A stretch of DNA of 64,000 bases from Snuella sedimenti (GCF_016428595.1 NZ_JAELVQ010000007.1:62001-126000), one strand, 5' to 3'; positions 52,455-61,604 are shown, counted from the stretch's first letter. Numbers and translations are program-made. Notes: generated by a model not told the origin, from the letters alone.

Positions 52455-53921
52455 ATGAACAGAAAAATCATAACATTTAAACTTTTAGTACTATGCCTTT
52501 TGATGGCAGTACCCATGGTTGCACAGCAGAAATTAACAAAAGTGTCGCAAGCTATAAAAGTAAATAAGGATATAACTATAGACCTCAATACAAGTTATTG
52601 CAATATTGTTTTCGATACCTGGAATAAGGATGTGGTTGAAATAGAAGCTTATATAGAAGGTGAAAATCTCGATGAAACTGCCATGCAAGACGCTTTAAAA
52701 ACATGGGATGTTGATGTTGATGCCACAGCTAGCGAAATAGCTATTAGTACCAAAGACAAAGGAGATTTCTCCTATATGTGGATTTACGATCACGATAATG
52801 ATGAATCAACCCATGCTATTTTGGAAGAATTAAAACTGGAGCTGGCAGATATTCCAGAACTGGATATTGACATGGATATTGAGGTTGTGGTTCCTGAGAT
52901 TCCTGAAATACCCGAATTACCCGAGTTGCCCGAACTGCCTGAGTTACCAGAAGGCGTACATAAGATGCATTTTGATTATGAAGCTTATAAAAAGGATGGA
53001 GAAAAGTATCTAAAGGAGTGGGCTAAGAATTTTGAATCCAACTTTGGCAAAGATTATGAAAAAAAAATGAAAGCTTGGGGTGAGAAATTTGGTAAAGAAT
53101 GGGACGGTAATTATAAAGAAAAAATGAGAGAGTGGGGAGAGCGTTATGCAGAAGAAATGGATCGGGAAAGAGAGCATTTGGAGCGTAAAAGAGAACACAT
53201 GATTATTATTAAAGAAGCTCATGAGAAAGCCCGTGAAGGTCATGTAAAAGCGCGTGAAAAACATAGGGAAGCTCGGGAAAAATTAGCAAACTCCAGACGG
53301 GTAGTAATCGAAAAAATGATAGATCGTAAAGCAGGATCAAAAGTGAAGAAAACCATTGTTATTAAAATGCCTAAAAATACAAAGCTAAAGGTAAATGTAA
53401 GACATGGTGAGCTTCAATTTGCAGCAAGTATTGATAACCTAAAAGCTAATTTATCCCATACTAAATTTACAGCACATAGCATTAATGGAAGTGGAACTTC
53501 CATTAATGCTTCGTATTCTCCTGTTCATGTATCACAATGGAACTTAGGTAATTTGAATTTAAACTATGTAGATAAAGCCCAAATAGATAATGTAAAGCAC
53601 TTAGTGCTAACATCCAATGTGTCTAATGTTACGATTGGTAATATTACAGGCAGTACAACAATTAATGAGAATATTGGGGATTTAAAGATTTTGAATGTAG
53701 ATGGAGCCTTTACCAGTTTAAATGTCATGCTTCAAAATACAGATGCATTTATTGTGCTTCCTAAATCAGAACACGGTTTGCAATATAGTGGTGAGCGTTC
53801 TAGATTTAGCCACCCCCAAAGGAATGAAAAAGAAAATACGACTACATTTTCGACAGGTAATATAGCGTCTGGTAAAAGTATTGTTGTAAATGCTAAATTT
53901 AGTAACGTAATCATGGAGTAA
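52455..53921 (+). CDS. Secreted DUF4097-like beta-repeat protein with charged helical insert
   Basis: 488 residues. Signal peptide (1-24, ending A-Q-Q). Residues 25-140 are beta-rich with I-D-L-N-T-S-Y-C-N-I and W-N-K-D-V-V-E-I, typical of the DUF4097 start. A proline-ruled P-E-L-P-E-L-P run (about 152-171) leads into a long, highly charged Lys/Glu/Arg helix (about 175-300) with repeated E-K-x-R-E-x-x-E. Residues 310-488 return to short beta repeats (N-V-R-H-G-E-L-Q-F, then N-L-S-H-T-K-F). Likely periplasmic or surface exposed; no enzyme motif. Third gene of the sigma-factor operon. Confidence 0.82.
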   Translation: MNRKIITFKLLVLCLLMAVPMVAQQKLTKVSQAIKVNKDITIDLNTSYCNIVFDTWNKDVVEIEAYIEGENLDETAMQDALKTWDVDVDATASEIAISTKDKGDFSYMWIYDHDNDESTHAILEELKLELADIPELDIDMDIEVVVPEIPEIPELPELPELPELPEGVHKMHFDYEAYKKDGEKYLKEWAKNFESNFGKDYEKKMKAWGEKFGKEWDGNYKEKMREWGERYAEEMDREREHLERKREHMIIIKEAHEKAREGHVKAREKHREAREKLANSRRVVIEKMIDRKAGSKVKKTIVIKMPKNTKLKVNVRHGELQFAASIDNLKANLSHTKFTAHSINGSGTSINASYSPVHVSQWNLGNLNLNYVDKAQIDNVKHLVLTSNVSNVTIGNITGSTTINENIGDLKILNVDGAFTSLNVMLQNTDAFIVLPKSEHGLQYSGERSRFSHPQRNEKENTTTFSTGNIASGKSIVVNAKFSNVIME

Positions 53922-53992
53922 TACTACCAAAAAAGTCAAACACTTGATAAATTTCATTTAACACTTTACGGGACAGTGTTGTTAAAAACGAA

Positions 53993-54030
53993 AAAAGCGA
54001 CCAAGGAAATTTCTTTACTTAATCGCTTTT
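53993..54030. terminator. Bidirectional hairpin between convergent genes
   Basis: AAAAGCGA (53993-54000) pairs with TCGCTTTT (54023-54030); inside, AAGGAAA can pair with TTTCTT. It lies 71 bases after the DUF4097-like gene and 77 before the 3' end of the minus-strand lipoprotein gene, where termination from both sides is expected. Confidence 0.6.
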
Positions 54031-54106
54031 AAAGTTAATTTAGAAAAAGAGCTACTTTTTCAGTGGCCTCCCATTTAGGTAGCTTCTTTTAATGGATATT
54101 ACTTAA

Positions 54107-54397
54107 TTAATGTTCCTCTTTTACTTCTTCTAGTTTGTCTTTTACAGCATCAGCAGCTGCATCAACAGCTTCGCCTGCTTCTTCAACGACTTCTTCTACA
54201 GCTTCACTAGCAGCATCGGCAGCCTCCTCAACGGCTTCTTCAGCAGCATTTGTAGCTTCTTCAACAGCTTCGCCAGCAGCTTCAGCGGCATTTTCAACAG
54301 CAGCTTCTACAGAATCTGTTTTTTTTGTCTCTCTACAAGAAGTGAAAGAAAGTCCTAAGGCAACTAAAAGTGCGGTACTCAATACTAATTTTTTCAT
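54107..54397 (-). CDS. Small Ala/Glu-rich lipoprotein with amphipathic 11-residue-type repeats
   Basis: 96 residues. A lipoprotein signal peptide ends at Cys21 (L-S-F-T-S-C). The mature part is almost only Ala, Glu, Val and Asp in heptad/undecad-like repeats (E-A-V-E-E-A-A, D-A-A-S-E-A-V-E-E), predicted to be one long amphipathic helix like late-embryogenesis-abundant or apolipoprotein-like proteins. A complementary frame of 99 codons on the plus strand is a shadow of the repeats. Function unknown; anchored in the periplasm. Confidence 0.85.
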   Translation of the reverse strand: MKKLVLSTALLVALGLSFTSCRETKKTDSVEAAVENAAEAAGEAVEEATNAAEEAVEEAADAASEAVEEVVEEAGEAVDAAADAVKDKLEEVKEEH

Positions 54398-54515
54398 TTG
54401 TTTAAGTTTTAGTGTTAATTGTTTAGTTTTATAATATTGCTATCGAATATAATAGTTATTATCTAAAAAAATCTCAGATTGTGTTTGTTTTTTTACACCA
54501 ACTATTATGTTCAGC

Positions 54516-55778
54516 CTATATACGTAGATAGTCTAGTATTTGGATGACAGCACCTTTATTTTTTTTTATATAATTAAGATTGTTGTCTCCAGCCTGCGTA
54601 CGTTTGTTTGAGTTTTTAATTAAATCGTGAAGGATAGTATCAAAAGATAATTGATCGGAAATAGAAAACATACCACCATTATCGATCATCTCTTGCGCTT
54701 CGGGGAATTTTTTGTGGTTGCTACCAATAATTATGGGAACGCCGAATACAGCAGGTTCTAACGTATTATGTAAGCCAGTGTGTCCTATTGCCCCACCCAC
54801 ATAGGCAATGTCGGCATAACTATAAATTTTAGAAAGGATGCCAATGGTATCGATAATGAATACTTGTGCTTGAGAAAGTGTACAAATGTCTTTTTCAGAA
54901 AACAAGCATGTTTTTACCCGTAAGGTTTCTTGAATATGTTTTATTTGGTTAGGTTTAATATTATGGGGAGCAATAATAAATTTAATGTCCTTCGGAGCTT
55001 TTTTGTTAATATAGTTGATAAGCAACGCTTCGCCTTCTGGCCAGGTGCTACCAGCAACAACACATAATTTATCTTGCTTAAAGGTTTCTATAAAGTCTAG
55101 GTTGTTATTTTGTGTCAACTGACTAGAAACACGGTCAAACCGGGTGTCTCCAGAAACGGTTGCCTTTTTGTAACCTATGCTTTCTAGCAATATTTTAGAA
55201 CGTTCGTTTTGTGTAAAAATATGTTCAAAAGTAAATAAGGCTTGTTTAAGTGATTTTCCATACCATTTAAAATAGGACTGCGATTTTCTGAAAGCTGCCG
55301 AAATGAGTATGGCACGTCCTTGTCTCTTTTTTAGCGCCTTTAAAAAGTTGGGCCAGATATCGTATTTAACAAAAACAGTAAGTTCTGGGTTCACAAGATC
55401 TAAAAACCGTTTTGCATTGCTTACCGTGTCAAGTGGCATATATACAACAATATCTGCAATGGGGCTGTTCTTTCGAATTTCATAGCCCGATGGAGAAAAA
55501 AAGCTCAGTACTATTTTATGCTGTTTATAGTGTGCGCGTAATGCTTTAAAAACAGGAAGCCCTTGTTCGTATTCGCCCAACGATGCGCAATGAAACCAAA
55601 GCACCTTGTCTCCTGTTTTTAAATGCTGTTTTAGCAAGTCAAAAGTACAGGCACGCCCATTTACGCCACGTTTTATTTTAGTGTTAAACGGGCTTAGAAT
55701 ATTAAGTCCTAAGTTAGCCAGATAGATACTGGTATTATATATAAAACCCAATGTTTTTTCTTTACGGCTAAAATACAT
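54516..55778 (-). CDS. waaA: 3-deoxy-D-manno-octulosonic acid (Kdo) transferase
   Basis: 420 residues. N-terminal membrane anchor (about 10-30). W-F-H-C-A-S-L-G-E-Y-E-Q-G (residues 59-71) has the conserved Glu of Kdo transferases, then F-S-P-S-G-Y-E, P-L-D-T-V-S-N-A, Y-D-I-W-P-N-F and, in the C-terminal half, V-V-A-G-S-T-W-P-E-G-E and A-Y-V-G-G-A-I-G-H-T-G-L-H-N-T-L-E-P. It adds Kdo from CMP-Kdo to lipid A precursor at the inner membrane, the attachment point of the lipopolysaccharide core. Confidence 0.94.
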   Translation of the reverse strand: MYFSRKEKTLGFIYNTSIYLANLGLNILSPFNTKIKRGVNGRACTFDLLKQHLKTGDKVLWFHCASLGEYEQGLPVFKALRAHYKQHKIVLSFFSPSGYEIRKNSPIADIVVYMPLDTVSNAKRFLDLVNPELTVFVKYDIWPNFLKALKKRQGRAILISAAFRKSQSYFKWYGKSLKQALFTFEHIFTQNERSKILLESIGYKKATVSGDTRFDRVSSQLTQNNNLDFIETFKQDKLCVVAGSTWPEGEALLINYINKKAPKDIKFIIAPHNIKPNQIKHIQETLRVKTCLFSEKDICTLSQAQVFIIDTIGILSKIYSYADIAYVGGAIGHTGLHNTLEPAVFGVPIIIGSNHKKFPEAQEMIDNGGMFSISDQLSFDTILHDLIKNSNKRTQAGDNNLNYIKKNKGAVIQILDYLRI

Positions 55779-56001
55779 TTCTTTAGAATAATTCCCTTGA
55801 AAATATATAATTGTTTTAAAAAAACAGTTTGATATAACAATCCATTAAAACTTAATTTAATTATAATATTATTCGTAAATCTTCCATTGGTAACGTGTCT
55901 TAATTTTGTAATTTCGTAACCTGATAGCCTTAGGGCTATGCATTAAGAATAAGTCCGCATTATTTTCTCAAAATATAAGCTAGGACTGCAATTTTTTTTA
56001 G

Positions 56002-57156
56002 ATGAAGAAAATTCAAATGGTCGACCTTAAAGGTCAATATGAAGCGATTAAGCACGATGTTAATCCTTCTATCCAGGAAGTTATTGAAAACACAACGTTT
56101 ATTAATGGCCCTAAAGTTCACGAATTTCAACATAATTTAGAACGTTATCTTGGTGTTAAACATGTTATTCCATGTGCTAATGGAACAGATGCTTTACAAA
56201 TAGCTATGATGGGCTTGGGTTTAAAGCCGGGCGACGAGGTTATTACGGCCGACTTTACCTTTGCTGCAACAGTTGAGGTAATAGCTTTGCTTAACCTAGC
56301 ACCGGTTTTGGTAGATGTTAATGAAGATGATTTTAATATTAACATCGAAGCAATTAAAAGGGCTATTACACCAAAGACCAAAGCGATTGTTCCCGTACAT
56401 TTGTTTGGACAGTGTGCCAATATGGAAGCCATTATGGAGCTTGCTAATGAACATAATTTATATGTTATTGAAGATAATGCCCAAGCAATTGGAGCGCATT
56501 ACACTTATAAGGATGGCACTAAGGCAAAAGCAGGTACTATAGGACATGTTGCATCTACGTCGTTCTTTCCTTCAAAGAATTTAGGTTGTTATGGCGATGG
56601 CGGTGCTATTTTCACCAACGATGATGCTTTGGCTCATACCATTCGTGGTATCGTAAATCATGGGATGTATGAGCGTTACCATCACGATGTAGTAGGCGTA
56701 AATTCAAGATTAGATAGTATACAGGCCGCAGTATTAGATGCTAAGTTACCTCACTTAGATAACTATAATAGGGCAAGGCAAGAAGCCGCAAGAAAATACA
56801 ATAAGGCTTTCGAAGCCTATGAAAATATAATAACCCCTAAAGTGTCTAATGGTTGTATGGAAATTTGCGATACTTGCGATTGCCATGTATTCCATCAATA
56901 CACATTACGTGTTATTGGAATCGATAGGGATGCATTGGCTAAGCATTTAAATGAACAGGGCATTCCTTGTGGGGTGTATTACCCAATTCCGTTACACAGG
57001 CAGAAAGCCTATGCTGATGTACGTTATAATGAAAACGATTTTAAAGTTACCAATCAGTTAGTGCAGGATGTTATTTCATTACCAATGCACACCGAATTGG
57101 ATGATGAACAAATAGAATATATTACCGAAACAGTTATAAAATTTACAAATGGATAA
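56002..57156 (+). CDS. DegT/DnrJ/EryC1/StrS aminotransferase
   Basis: 384 residues. PLP Lys192 in F-F-P-S-K-N-L-G, Asp158 in E-D-N-A-Q-A-I-G-A, and N-x-T-F-I-N-G-P-K at the start. The pattern is closest to WbpE/WlbC-type enzymes that aminate UDP-3-keto-GlcNAcA. The C-terminal half has an unusual Cys cluster (C-D-T-C-D-C-H near 292-298). It overlaps galE by eight bases, giving a two-gene sugar-nucleotide unit separate from the large locus. The 223-base gap upstream (55779-56001) shows no other feature. Confidence 0.9.
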   Translation: MKKIQMVDLKGQYEAIKHDVNPSIQEVIENTTFINGPKVHEFQHNLERYLGVKHVIPCANGTDALQIAMMGLGLKPGDEVITADFTFAATVEVIALLNLAPVLVDVNEDDFNINIEAIKRAITPKTKAIVPVHLFGQCANMEAIMELANEHNLYVIEDNAQAIGAHYTYKDGTKAKAGTIGHVASTSFFPSKNLGCYGDGGAIFTNDDALAHTIRGIVNHGMYERYHHDVVGVNSRLDSIQAAVLDAKLPHLDNYNRARQEAARKYNKAFEAYENIITPKVSNGCMEICDTCDCHVFHQYTLRVIGIDRDALAKHLNEQGIPCGVYYPIPLHRQKAYADVRYNENDFKVTNQLVQDVISLPMHTELDDEQIEYITETVIKFTNG

Positions 57157-58168
57157 AATATTAGTTACCGGAGGTTTGGGCTTTATAGGATCCCATACCG
57201 TTGTTGAGTTACAGAATGAAGGTTATGAAGTTGTTATTATTGACGATTTATCGAATTCGACCGAAAAGGTTTTAGATGGCATTACTGCGATAACAGGTAA
57301 GAAACCAATTTTTGAAAAATTGGACTTAAAAGATAAGGCAGGTGTAGAGGCGTTTTTTAAGACCCATAACGATGTTAAAGGAGTCATCCATTTTGCAGCG
57401 AGTAAAGCGGTTGGTGAGAGTGTAGAAAAGCCTTTACTGTATTATGAAAACAATATTAATACACTGGTATATATCTTAAAAGAGTTGCAAAAGTTGCCTT
57501 CGGCTTCGTTTATCTTTAGTTCTTCTTGTACCGTTTACGGACAGGCCGATGAATTGCCAATTACAGAGAATGCACCAGTTAAGCAAGCCGAATCGCCTTA
57601 TGGGAATACAAAACAAATAGGCGAGGAGATTATTAAAGATACTTGTAAAGTATCGTCGTCCATCAAAGCCATTGCCCTACGCTATTTTAATCCGGTAGGA
57701 GCACACGAATCTGTTGAAATAGGGGAATTGCCAATAGGGGTGCCACAAAATTTAGTGCCGTTTATCACCCAAACTGGTATTGGAATTCGTAAAGAACTTT
57801 CGGTATTTGGAGATGATTACCCAACGCCAGATGGTACTTGTATTAGAGATTATATCCATGTAGTCGATTTGGCAAAAGCCCATGTAGTGGCTCTTAAGCG
57901 TCTTTTGGGAGATAAGAATAAGGAGAACTACGAAACTTTTAATTTAGGGACAGGAAAAGGGAGCTCTGTATTGGAAGTAGTACAAGCTTTTGAACGTGTT
58001 TCAGGGAAAAAACTGAACTATAAAATAGTAGGTAGAAGAGAAGGTGATATCATTTCGGCTTATGCTGATACCACAAAAGCGAATGAAGAGTTAGGTTGGA
58101 AAACTAAGTTAACTTTAGATGATGCTTTGCGTTCTGCCTGGAAATGGGAACAAAAAGTTAGAGGGTAG
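57149..58168 (+). CDS. galE: UDP-glucose 4-epimerase
   Basis: 339 residues, the usual GalE length. NAD motif T-G-G-L-G-F-I-G-S-H (7-16), D32-D-L-S-N-S, S-S-S-C-T-V-Y-G (124-131) and catalytic Tyr151 / Lys155 in S-P-Y-G-N-T-K. The C-terminal R-D-Y-I-H-V-D-L-A block and R-R-E-G-D are conserved. It interconverts UDP-Glc and UDP-Gal (or the N-acetyl forms). Confidence 0.94.
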   Translation: MDKILVTGGLGFIGSHTVVELQNEGYEVVIIDDLSNSTEKVLDGITAITGKKPIFEKLDLKDKAGVEAFFKTHNDVKGVIHFAASKAVGESVEKPLLYYENNINTLVYILKELQKLPSASFIFSSSCTVYGQADELPITENAPVKQAESPYGNTKQIGEEIIKDTCKVSSSIKAIALRYFNPVGAHESVEIGELPIGVPQNLVPFITQTGIGIRKELSVFGDDYPTPDGTCIRDYIHVVDLAKAHVVALKRLLGDKNKENYETFNLGTGKGSSVLEVVQAFERVSGKKLNYKIVGRREGDIISAYADTTKANEELGWKTKLTLDDALRSAWKWEQKVRG

Positions 58169-58185
58169 GTGTAATTTCCTAAGTT

Positions 58186-58240
58186 TAATATAATACGTAA
58201 AAAGCTGCTAATTATTAGCAGCTTTTTACGTATTATATTA
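58186..58240. terminator. 55-nt perfect palindrome, bidirectional terminator between galE and lspA
   Basis: Two arms of 26 bases (58186-58211 and 58215-58240) are exact complements around a TTA loop. The core AAAAAGCTGC...GCAGCTTTTT gives a GC stem followed by U-rich runs on both strands. It sits 17 bases after galE and 24 before the end of lspA, so it should stop both transcripts. Confidence 0.9.
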
Positions 58241-58264
58241 TATCGTTGCGGTATAAGTATATGA

Positions 58265-58762
58265 CTATGTTGTTGCCTCTTCTTTCTTCTTAAAACTAGC
58301 AAATACCAAAATAATCATACCTGTTGTAACCGAAAGATCGGCCATGTTAAAAATACCGGTTCTAAAAACACCTCCTAGATCAATATGAAAAAAATCGGTT
58401 ACCGAACCATAAACAATACGGTCGTATACATTGGCAATACCGCCACCAATAATACTGGCAAAAGCAAAAAGTGATAGTTTGTCCAGAGACTTGTCCTTAA
58501 GGATATGGCGTAGTACAAGGGCAAGCACAATTATAGGTAATATAAGTAATAATATAAGTCTAAGTGTTGGGTTAAAATCACTACCCATACCTAAAAAAGC
58601 ACCTGTGTTTTCTACGTTATGTAGTGTAAAATAATCACCAATAATTTGAGACCTTTGCGATGAAGGTACATATACCCTAACAATAACTTTAGAAATTTGA
58701 TCTACAGCTATGGTAATTAAAATAACTAGGGCAATGTATGCTGTACGTTTAGACAACTTCAT
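58265..58762 (-). CDS. lspA: Lipoprotein signal peptidase (signal peptidase II)
   Basis: 165 residues with four membrane helices. N-V-E-N-T-G-A-F at 49-56 and the catalytic pair Asp114 (N-V-Y-D-R) and Asp123 (V-T-D-F) are the LspA aspartates. It removes signal peptides from diacylglyceryl-modified lipoproteins, such as the lipoproteins at 10481 and 54107. The start codon directly abuts the fabD stop, so the two form an operon. Confidence 0.95.
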   Translation of the reverse strand: MKLSKRTAYIALVILITIAVDQISKVIVRVYVPSSQRSQIIGDYFTLHNVENTGAFLGMGSDFNPTLRLILLLILPIIVLALVLRHILKDKSLDKLSLFAFASIIGGGIANVYDRIVYGSVTDFFHIDLGGVFRTGIFNMADLSVTTGMIILVFASFKKKEEATT

Positions 58763-59656
58763 CTATAATGAGCTTTCAAAGGTTGCAGAAGTAACTTCTG
58801 ATGCTCTGTCTATCTTTTTTACCAAACCTTGAAGCACTTTGCCTGGGCCCACTTCGGTAAATAAAGAAGCGCCATCGGCTAGCATTTGCTGAACAGATTG
58901 TGTCCAACGTACTGGTGCTGTTAACTGTGAAATTAAATTGGATTTAATCGCAGTTTCATTAGTTACTGCGTTAGCTGTTACATTTTGATAGATCGGACAA
59001 TTGGGTTTATTAAATGCAGTACCCTCTATTGCAGCCGCTAATTCTTCACGGGCAGGCTCCATTAGTGGTGAATGAAATGCACCACCAACAGGTAGCACCA
59101 ATGCGCGACGGGCGCCAGCTTCTTTTAATGCCTCACAAGCCGCATTAACAGCATTGATTTCTCCAGATATAACGAGCTGTCCAGGGCAGTTGTAATTGGC
59201 TGCAACTACAACCCCTTCAGTAGCTTTACAGATAGCTTCAACCGCAGCATCTTCTAAACCTAGAACGGCAGCCATGGTACTTGGCTGTAATTCACAAGCC
59301 TTTTGCATGGCTAAAGCACGTTGCGATACCAGTTTCAAACCATCTTCAAAGTTTAAGGAACCATTAGCTACCAATGCAGAAAATTCACCTAGTGAATGTC
59401 CGGCAACCATATCTGGTTTAAAGGAATCACCCAGTGTTTTCGCTAAAATAACCGAATGCAAAAAGATGGCAGGTTGGGTTACTTTGGTTTCTTTAAGTGC
59501 CTCGGCTGAGCCTTCAAACATAATATCTGTGATATTGAATCCAAGAATATCATTTGCTTGTTCAAATAATTCTTGTGCTAAAGGTGATTGCTCGTAAAGG
59601 TCTAAGCCCATTCCAGTGAATTGAGCTCCTTGACCGGGAAATATATATGCGTTCAT
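58763..59656 (-). CDS. fabD: Malonyl-CoA:ACP transacylase
   Basis: 297 residues. F-P-G-Q-G-A-Q (6-12), nucleophile Ser88 in G-H-S-L-G-E, and His195 in A-F-H-S-P-L-M are the transacylase signature. It loads malonyl groups onto acyl carrier protein for fatty-acid synthesis in the cytoplasm. Upstream gene of the lspA pair. Confidence 0.95.
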   Translation of the reverse strand: MNAYIFPGQGAQFTGMGLDLYEQSPLAQELFEQANDILGFNITDIMFEGSAEALKETKVTQPAIFLHSVILAKTLGDSFKPDMVAGHSLGEFSALVANGSLNFEDGLKLVSQRALAMQKACELQPSTMAAVLGLEDAAVEAICKATEGVVVAANYNCPGQLVISGEINAVNAACEALKEAGARRALVLPVGGAFHSPLMEPAREELAAAIEGTAFNKPNCPIYQNVTANAVTNETAIKSNLISQLTAPVRWTQSVQQMLADGASLFTEVGPGKVLQGLVKKIDRASEVTSATFESSL

Positions 59657-59677
59657 AGTTGTTTATTTTATGCGGTG

Positions 59678-59685
59678 CAAAAATA
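59678..59685 (-). promoter_or_regulatory. -7 box (TATTTTTG) of the fabD-lspA unit
   Basis: On the minus strand the TAnnTTTG consensus is read from 59685 to 59678, 21 bases before the fabD ATG. No clear -33 element at the normal distance. Confidence 0.5.
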
Positions 59686-59763
59686 GGAATATTTTTAAAG
59701 ATGTTGGGCTACTTTGTTACTAGATATTAGAATTAACCTGAGCTCGACGTGATCCAACCAATA

Positions 59764-60012
59764 TTCAAAAACTTATTTTCGATACTATTTTTCTTCGAAA
59801 AATCACTCAAATTGACAGTTTTTGAATGAAAGTCATATCAGATTACATGGAATTATGAAGGGACTTTATGTTGAAATTAAATGATTTTTTTATATCGACT
59901 CACGTTAGATTATGTAATGTAACGTGAATAATGGATAAGGGATTTATGTCAGTACTAAATTCTTCCAGAATTTCGAAGAGACATTTGGGACTCTTAAACA
60001 TTATTCACGTTA
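59764..60012. repeat. Nested inverted repeats between fabD and the FAD oxidoreductase gene
   Basis: TTCAAAAACT (59764-59773) pairs with AGTTTTTGAA (59817-59826), enclosing ATTTTTC/GAAAAAT (59787-59803). TAACGTGAATAATG (59920-59933) pairs with CATTATTCACGTTA (59999-60012), and CACGTTA/TAACGTG lies just left of it. The 379-base gap has no supported gene; a 75-codon plus-strand frame partly covers it and runs into the antisense of the neighbour. It may be the remains of a small mobile element. Confidence 0.5.
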
Positions 60013-60035
60013 ATGTAAACTGTTTGCGTCGAGGT

Positions 60036-61592
60036 TTACAGGCCCACAATAGCAGCTTCTGCACAACGTTCGCCATCCATAGCGGCCGATACTATGCCGC
60101 CAGCATAACCACCGCCTTCGCCACAGGGAAACAACCCCTTTACTTCTGGGTGCTCTAATTGTTCATTTCTTGGGATACAAACAGGTGATGAGGTTCTGGA
60201 TTCTACACCAACAATATTGGCTTCTTCAGTATAATATCCTTTCATTTTTTGACCGAAAGCTTGAAATCCTTTACGTAATCGGCTTCCTATTAGTTTGGGA
60301 AGTAAAGAATGTAGGGGCGCCGATTTTAAACCAGGCTGATAGGAGCATGGATTTAATTGGGGGGATAAACGGCCTTCAACAAAATCGGTGAGGCGTTGTG
60401 CAGGTGCTACCTGACTGCGTCCTCCGGCGGTAAAGGCTAGTTTTTCTAAGTTCTTCTGATATTCTAACCCCTTTAGGGCTCCAAATCGTTCGTATTTATG
60501 TAAGTCGGTATCAGCATTAATTTCAACAACAATACCCGAATTTGCAAATAGGTTGTTGCGTTTGGAAGGTGACATGCCGTTAACAACAACTTCACCGTTG
60601 TTAGTAGCAGCTGGAACAATAAAACCGCCCGGACACATACAAAACGAGTAAACCCCTCTGTTGTTTACTTGTTGAACCAAACTGTACGAAGCAGCTGGGA
60701 GCAATGGATCACGTTCGCCATTACAATGGTATTGAATACCGTCTATGATATGTTGGGGGTGTTCCACCCGAACGCCCATGGCAAAGGATTTAGCTTCTAG
60801 GGCTATTTGTTTTTTTGCCAGTAAATAAAAAATATCACGAGCCGAATGACCGGTAGCTAGGATCACACGGCTAACAGCCATCTCATCTCCATTTTGTAGA
60901 TGTACGGATTGAATACTGTTATTTTTTATGGTAAAATCAACGACACGGGTTTCAAAATGGATTTCACCGCCATACTTTAAAATGGTCTCTCTTATGTTCT
61001 GTACCACTTTGGGTAGCTTGTTAGTGCCTATGTGTGGGTGGGCATCAATTAATATTTGTTCGGTCGCGCCATGAAACACGAGATTTTCAAAAATACGTCT
61101 TACATCACCACGTTTTAAACTTCTGGTATATAGCTTGCCGTCACTATAAGTACCGGCACCACCTTCGCCAAAGCAGTAATTGGAATCTTCGTTTACAAAA
61201 TGCTCTTGATTGATGGCTCTTAAATCGCGTCGTCGGTCCCGAACATTCTTACCGCGTTCTAAAACAATAGGTTTAAAACCGAGTTCTATACAGCGCAGGG
61301 CTGCATACATGCCAGCTGGGCCAAAGCCAATGATGTGAATGGGTTTGCTTTTGGAAACGTCTTTGTAATTAAATTGGTATTGTGATGATTGTGGAAGGGG
61401 TTCTTTAATATAAACCGCTACTTTATAATTGATTATAATTTTAGGTTTTCTCGCATCAATAGATTTACGAAGTACTTTTACCCCGCTAATGTCGTTTTTG
61501 TCGATACCTAAAAAGCTTGCCGATTTTATTAGCAATATATCGCTAAGCGCTTCTTCTTTAAGCGTTACACGAAGCTGAAGTTCTTTTACCAT
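60036..61592 (-). CDS. FAD-dependent oxidoreductase (COG2509-type)
   Basis: 518 residues. An N-terminal ferredoxin-like part (about 1-85) precedes the FAD dinucleotide loop G-F-G-P-A-G-M-Y-A-A (about 94-103). N-Y-C-F-G-E-G-G-A-G-T-Y-S-D-G-K-L-Y-T-R and the late C-G-E-G-G-G-Y-A-G-G-I motif are characteristic of this uncharacterised flavoprotein family. Cytoplasmic; substrate unknown. Confidence 0.9.
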   Translation of the reverse strand: MVKELQLRVTLKEEALSDILLIKSASFLGIDKNDISGVKVLRKSIDARKPKIIINYKVAVYIKEPLPQSSQYQFNYKDVSKSKPIHIIGFGPAGMYAALRCIELGFKPIVLERGKNVRDRRRDLRAINQEHFVNEDSNYCFGEGGAGTYSDGKLYTRSLKRGDVRRIFENLVFHGATEQILIDAHPHIGTNKLPKVVQNIRETILKYGGEIHFETRVVDFTIKNNSIQSVHLQNGDEMAVSRVILATGHSARDIFYLLAKKQIALEAKSFAMGVRVEHPQHIIDGIQYHCNGERDPLLPAASYSLVQQVNNRGVYSFCMCPGGFIVPAATNNGEVVVNGMSPSKRNNLFANSGIVVEINADTDLHKYERFGALKGLEYQKNLEKLAFTAGGRSQVAPAQRLTDFVEGRLSPQLNPCSYQPGLKSAPLHSLLPKLIGSRLRKGFQAFGQKMKGYYTEEANIVGVESRTSSPVCIPRNEQLEHPEVKGLFPCGEGGGYAGGIVSAAMDGERCAEAAIVGL

Positions 61593-61596
61593 GATG

Positions 61597-61604
61597 CAAA
61601 ATTA
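61597..61604 (-). promoter_or_regulatory. -7 box (TAATTTTG) four bases before the FAD oxidoreductase ATG
   Basis: TAnnTTTG read from 61604 to 61597 on the minus strand, with the ATG at 61592. The spacing equals that in front of the MATE gene at 3715 and implies a leaderless or nearly leaderless message. Confidence 0.5.

Noticed and set aside
54135-54434. 99-codon Ala/Ser-rich plus-strand gene
   Set aside because: It is the antisense of the repetitive lipoprotein gene, which has a proper lipoprotein signal peptide; the plus-strand frame has none.
59196-59597. 133-codon plus-strand gene
   Set aside because: Fully antisense to fabD, which carries all transacylase motifs.
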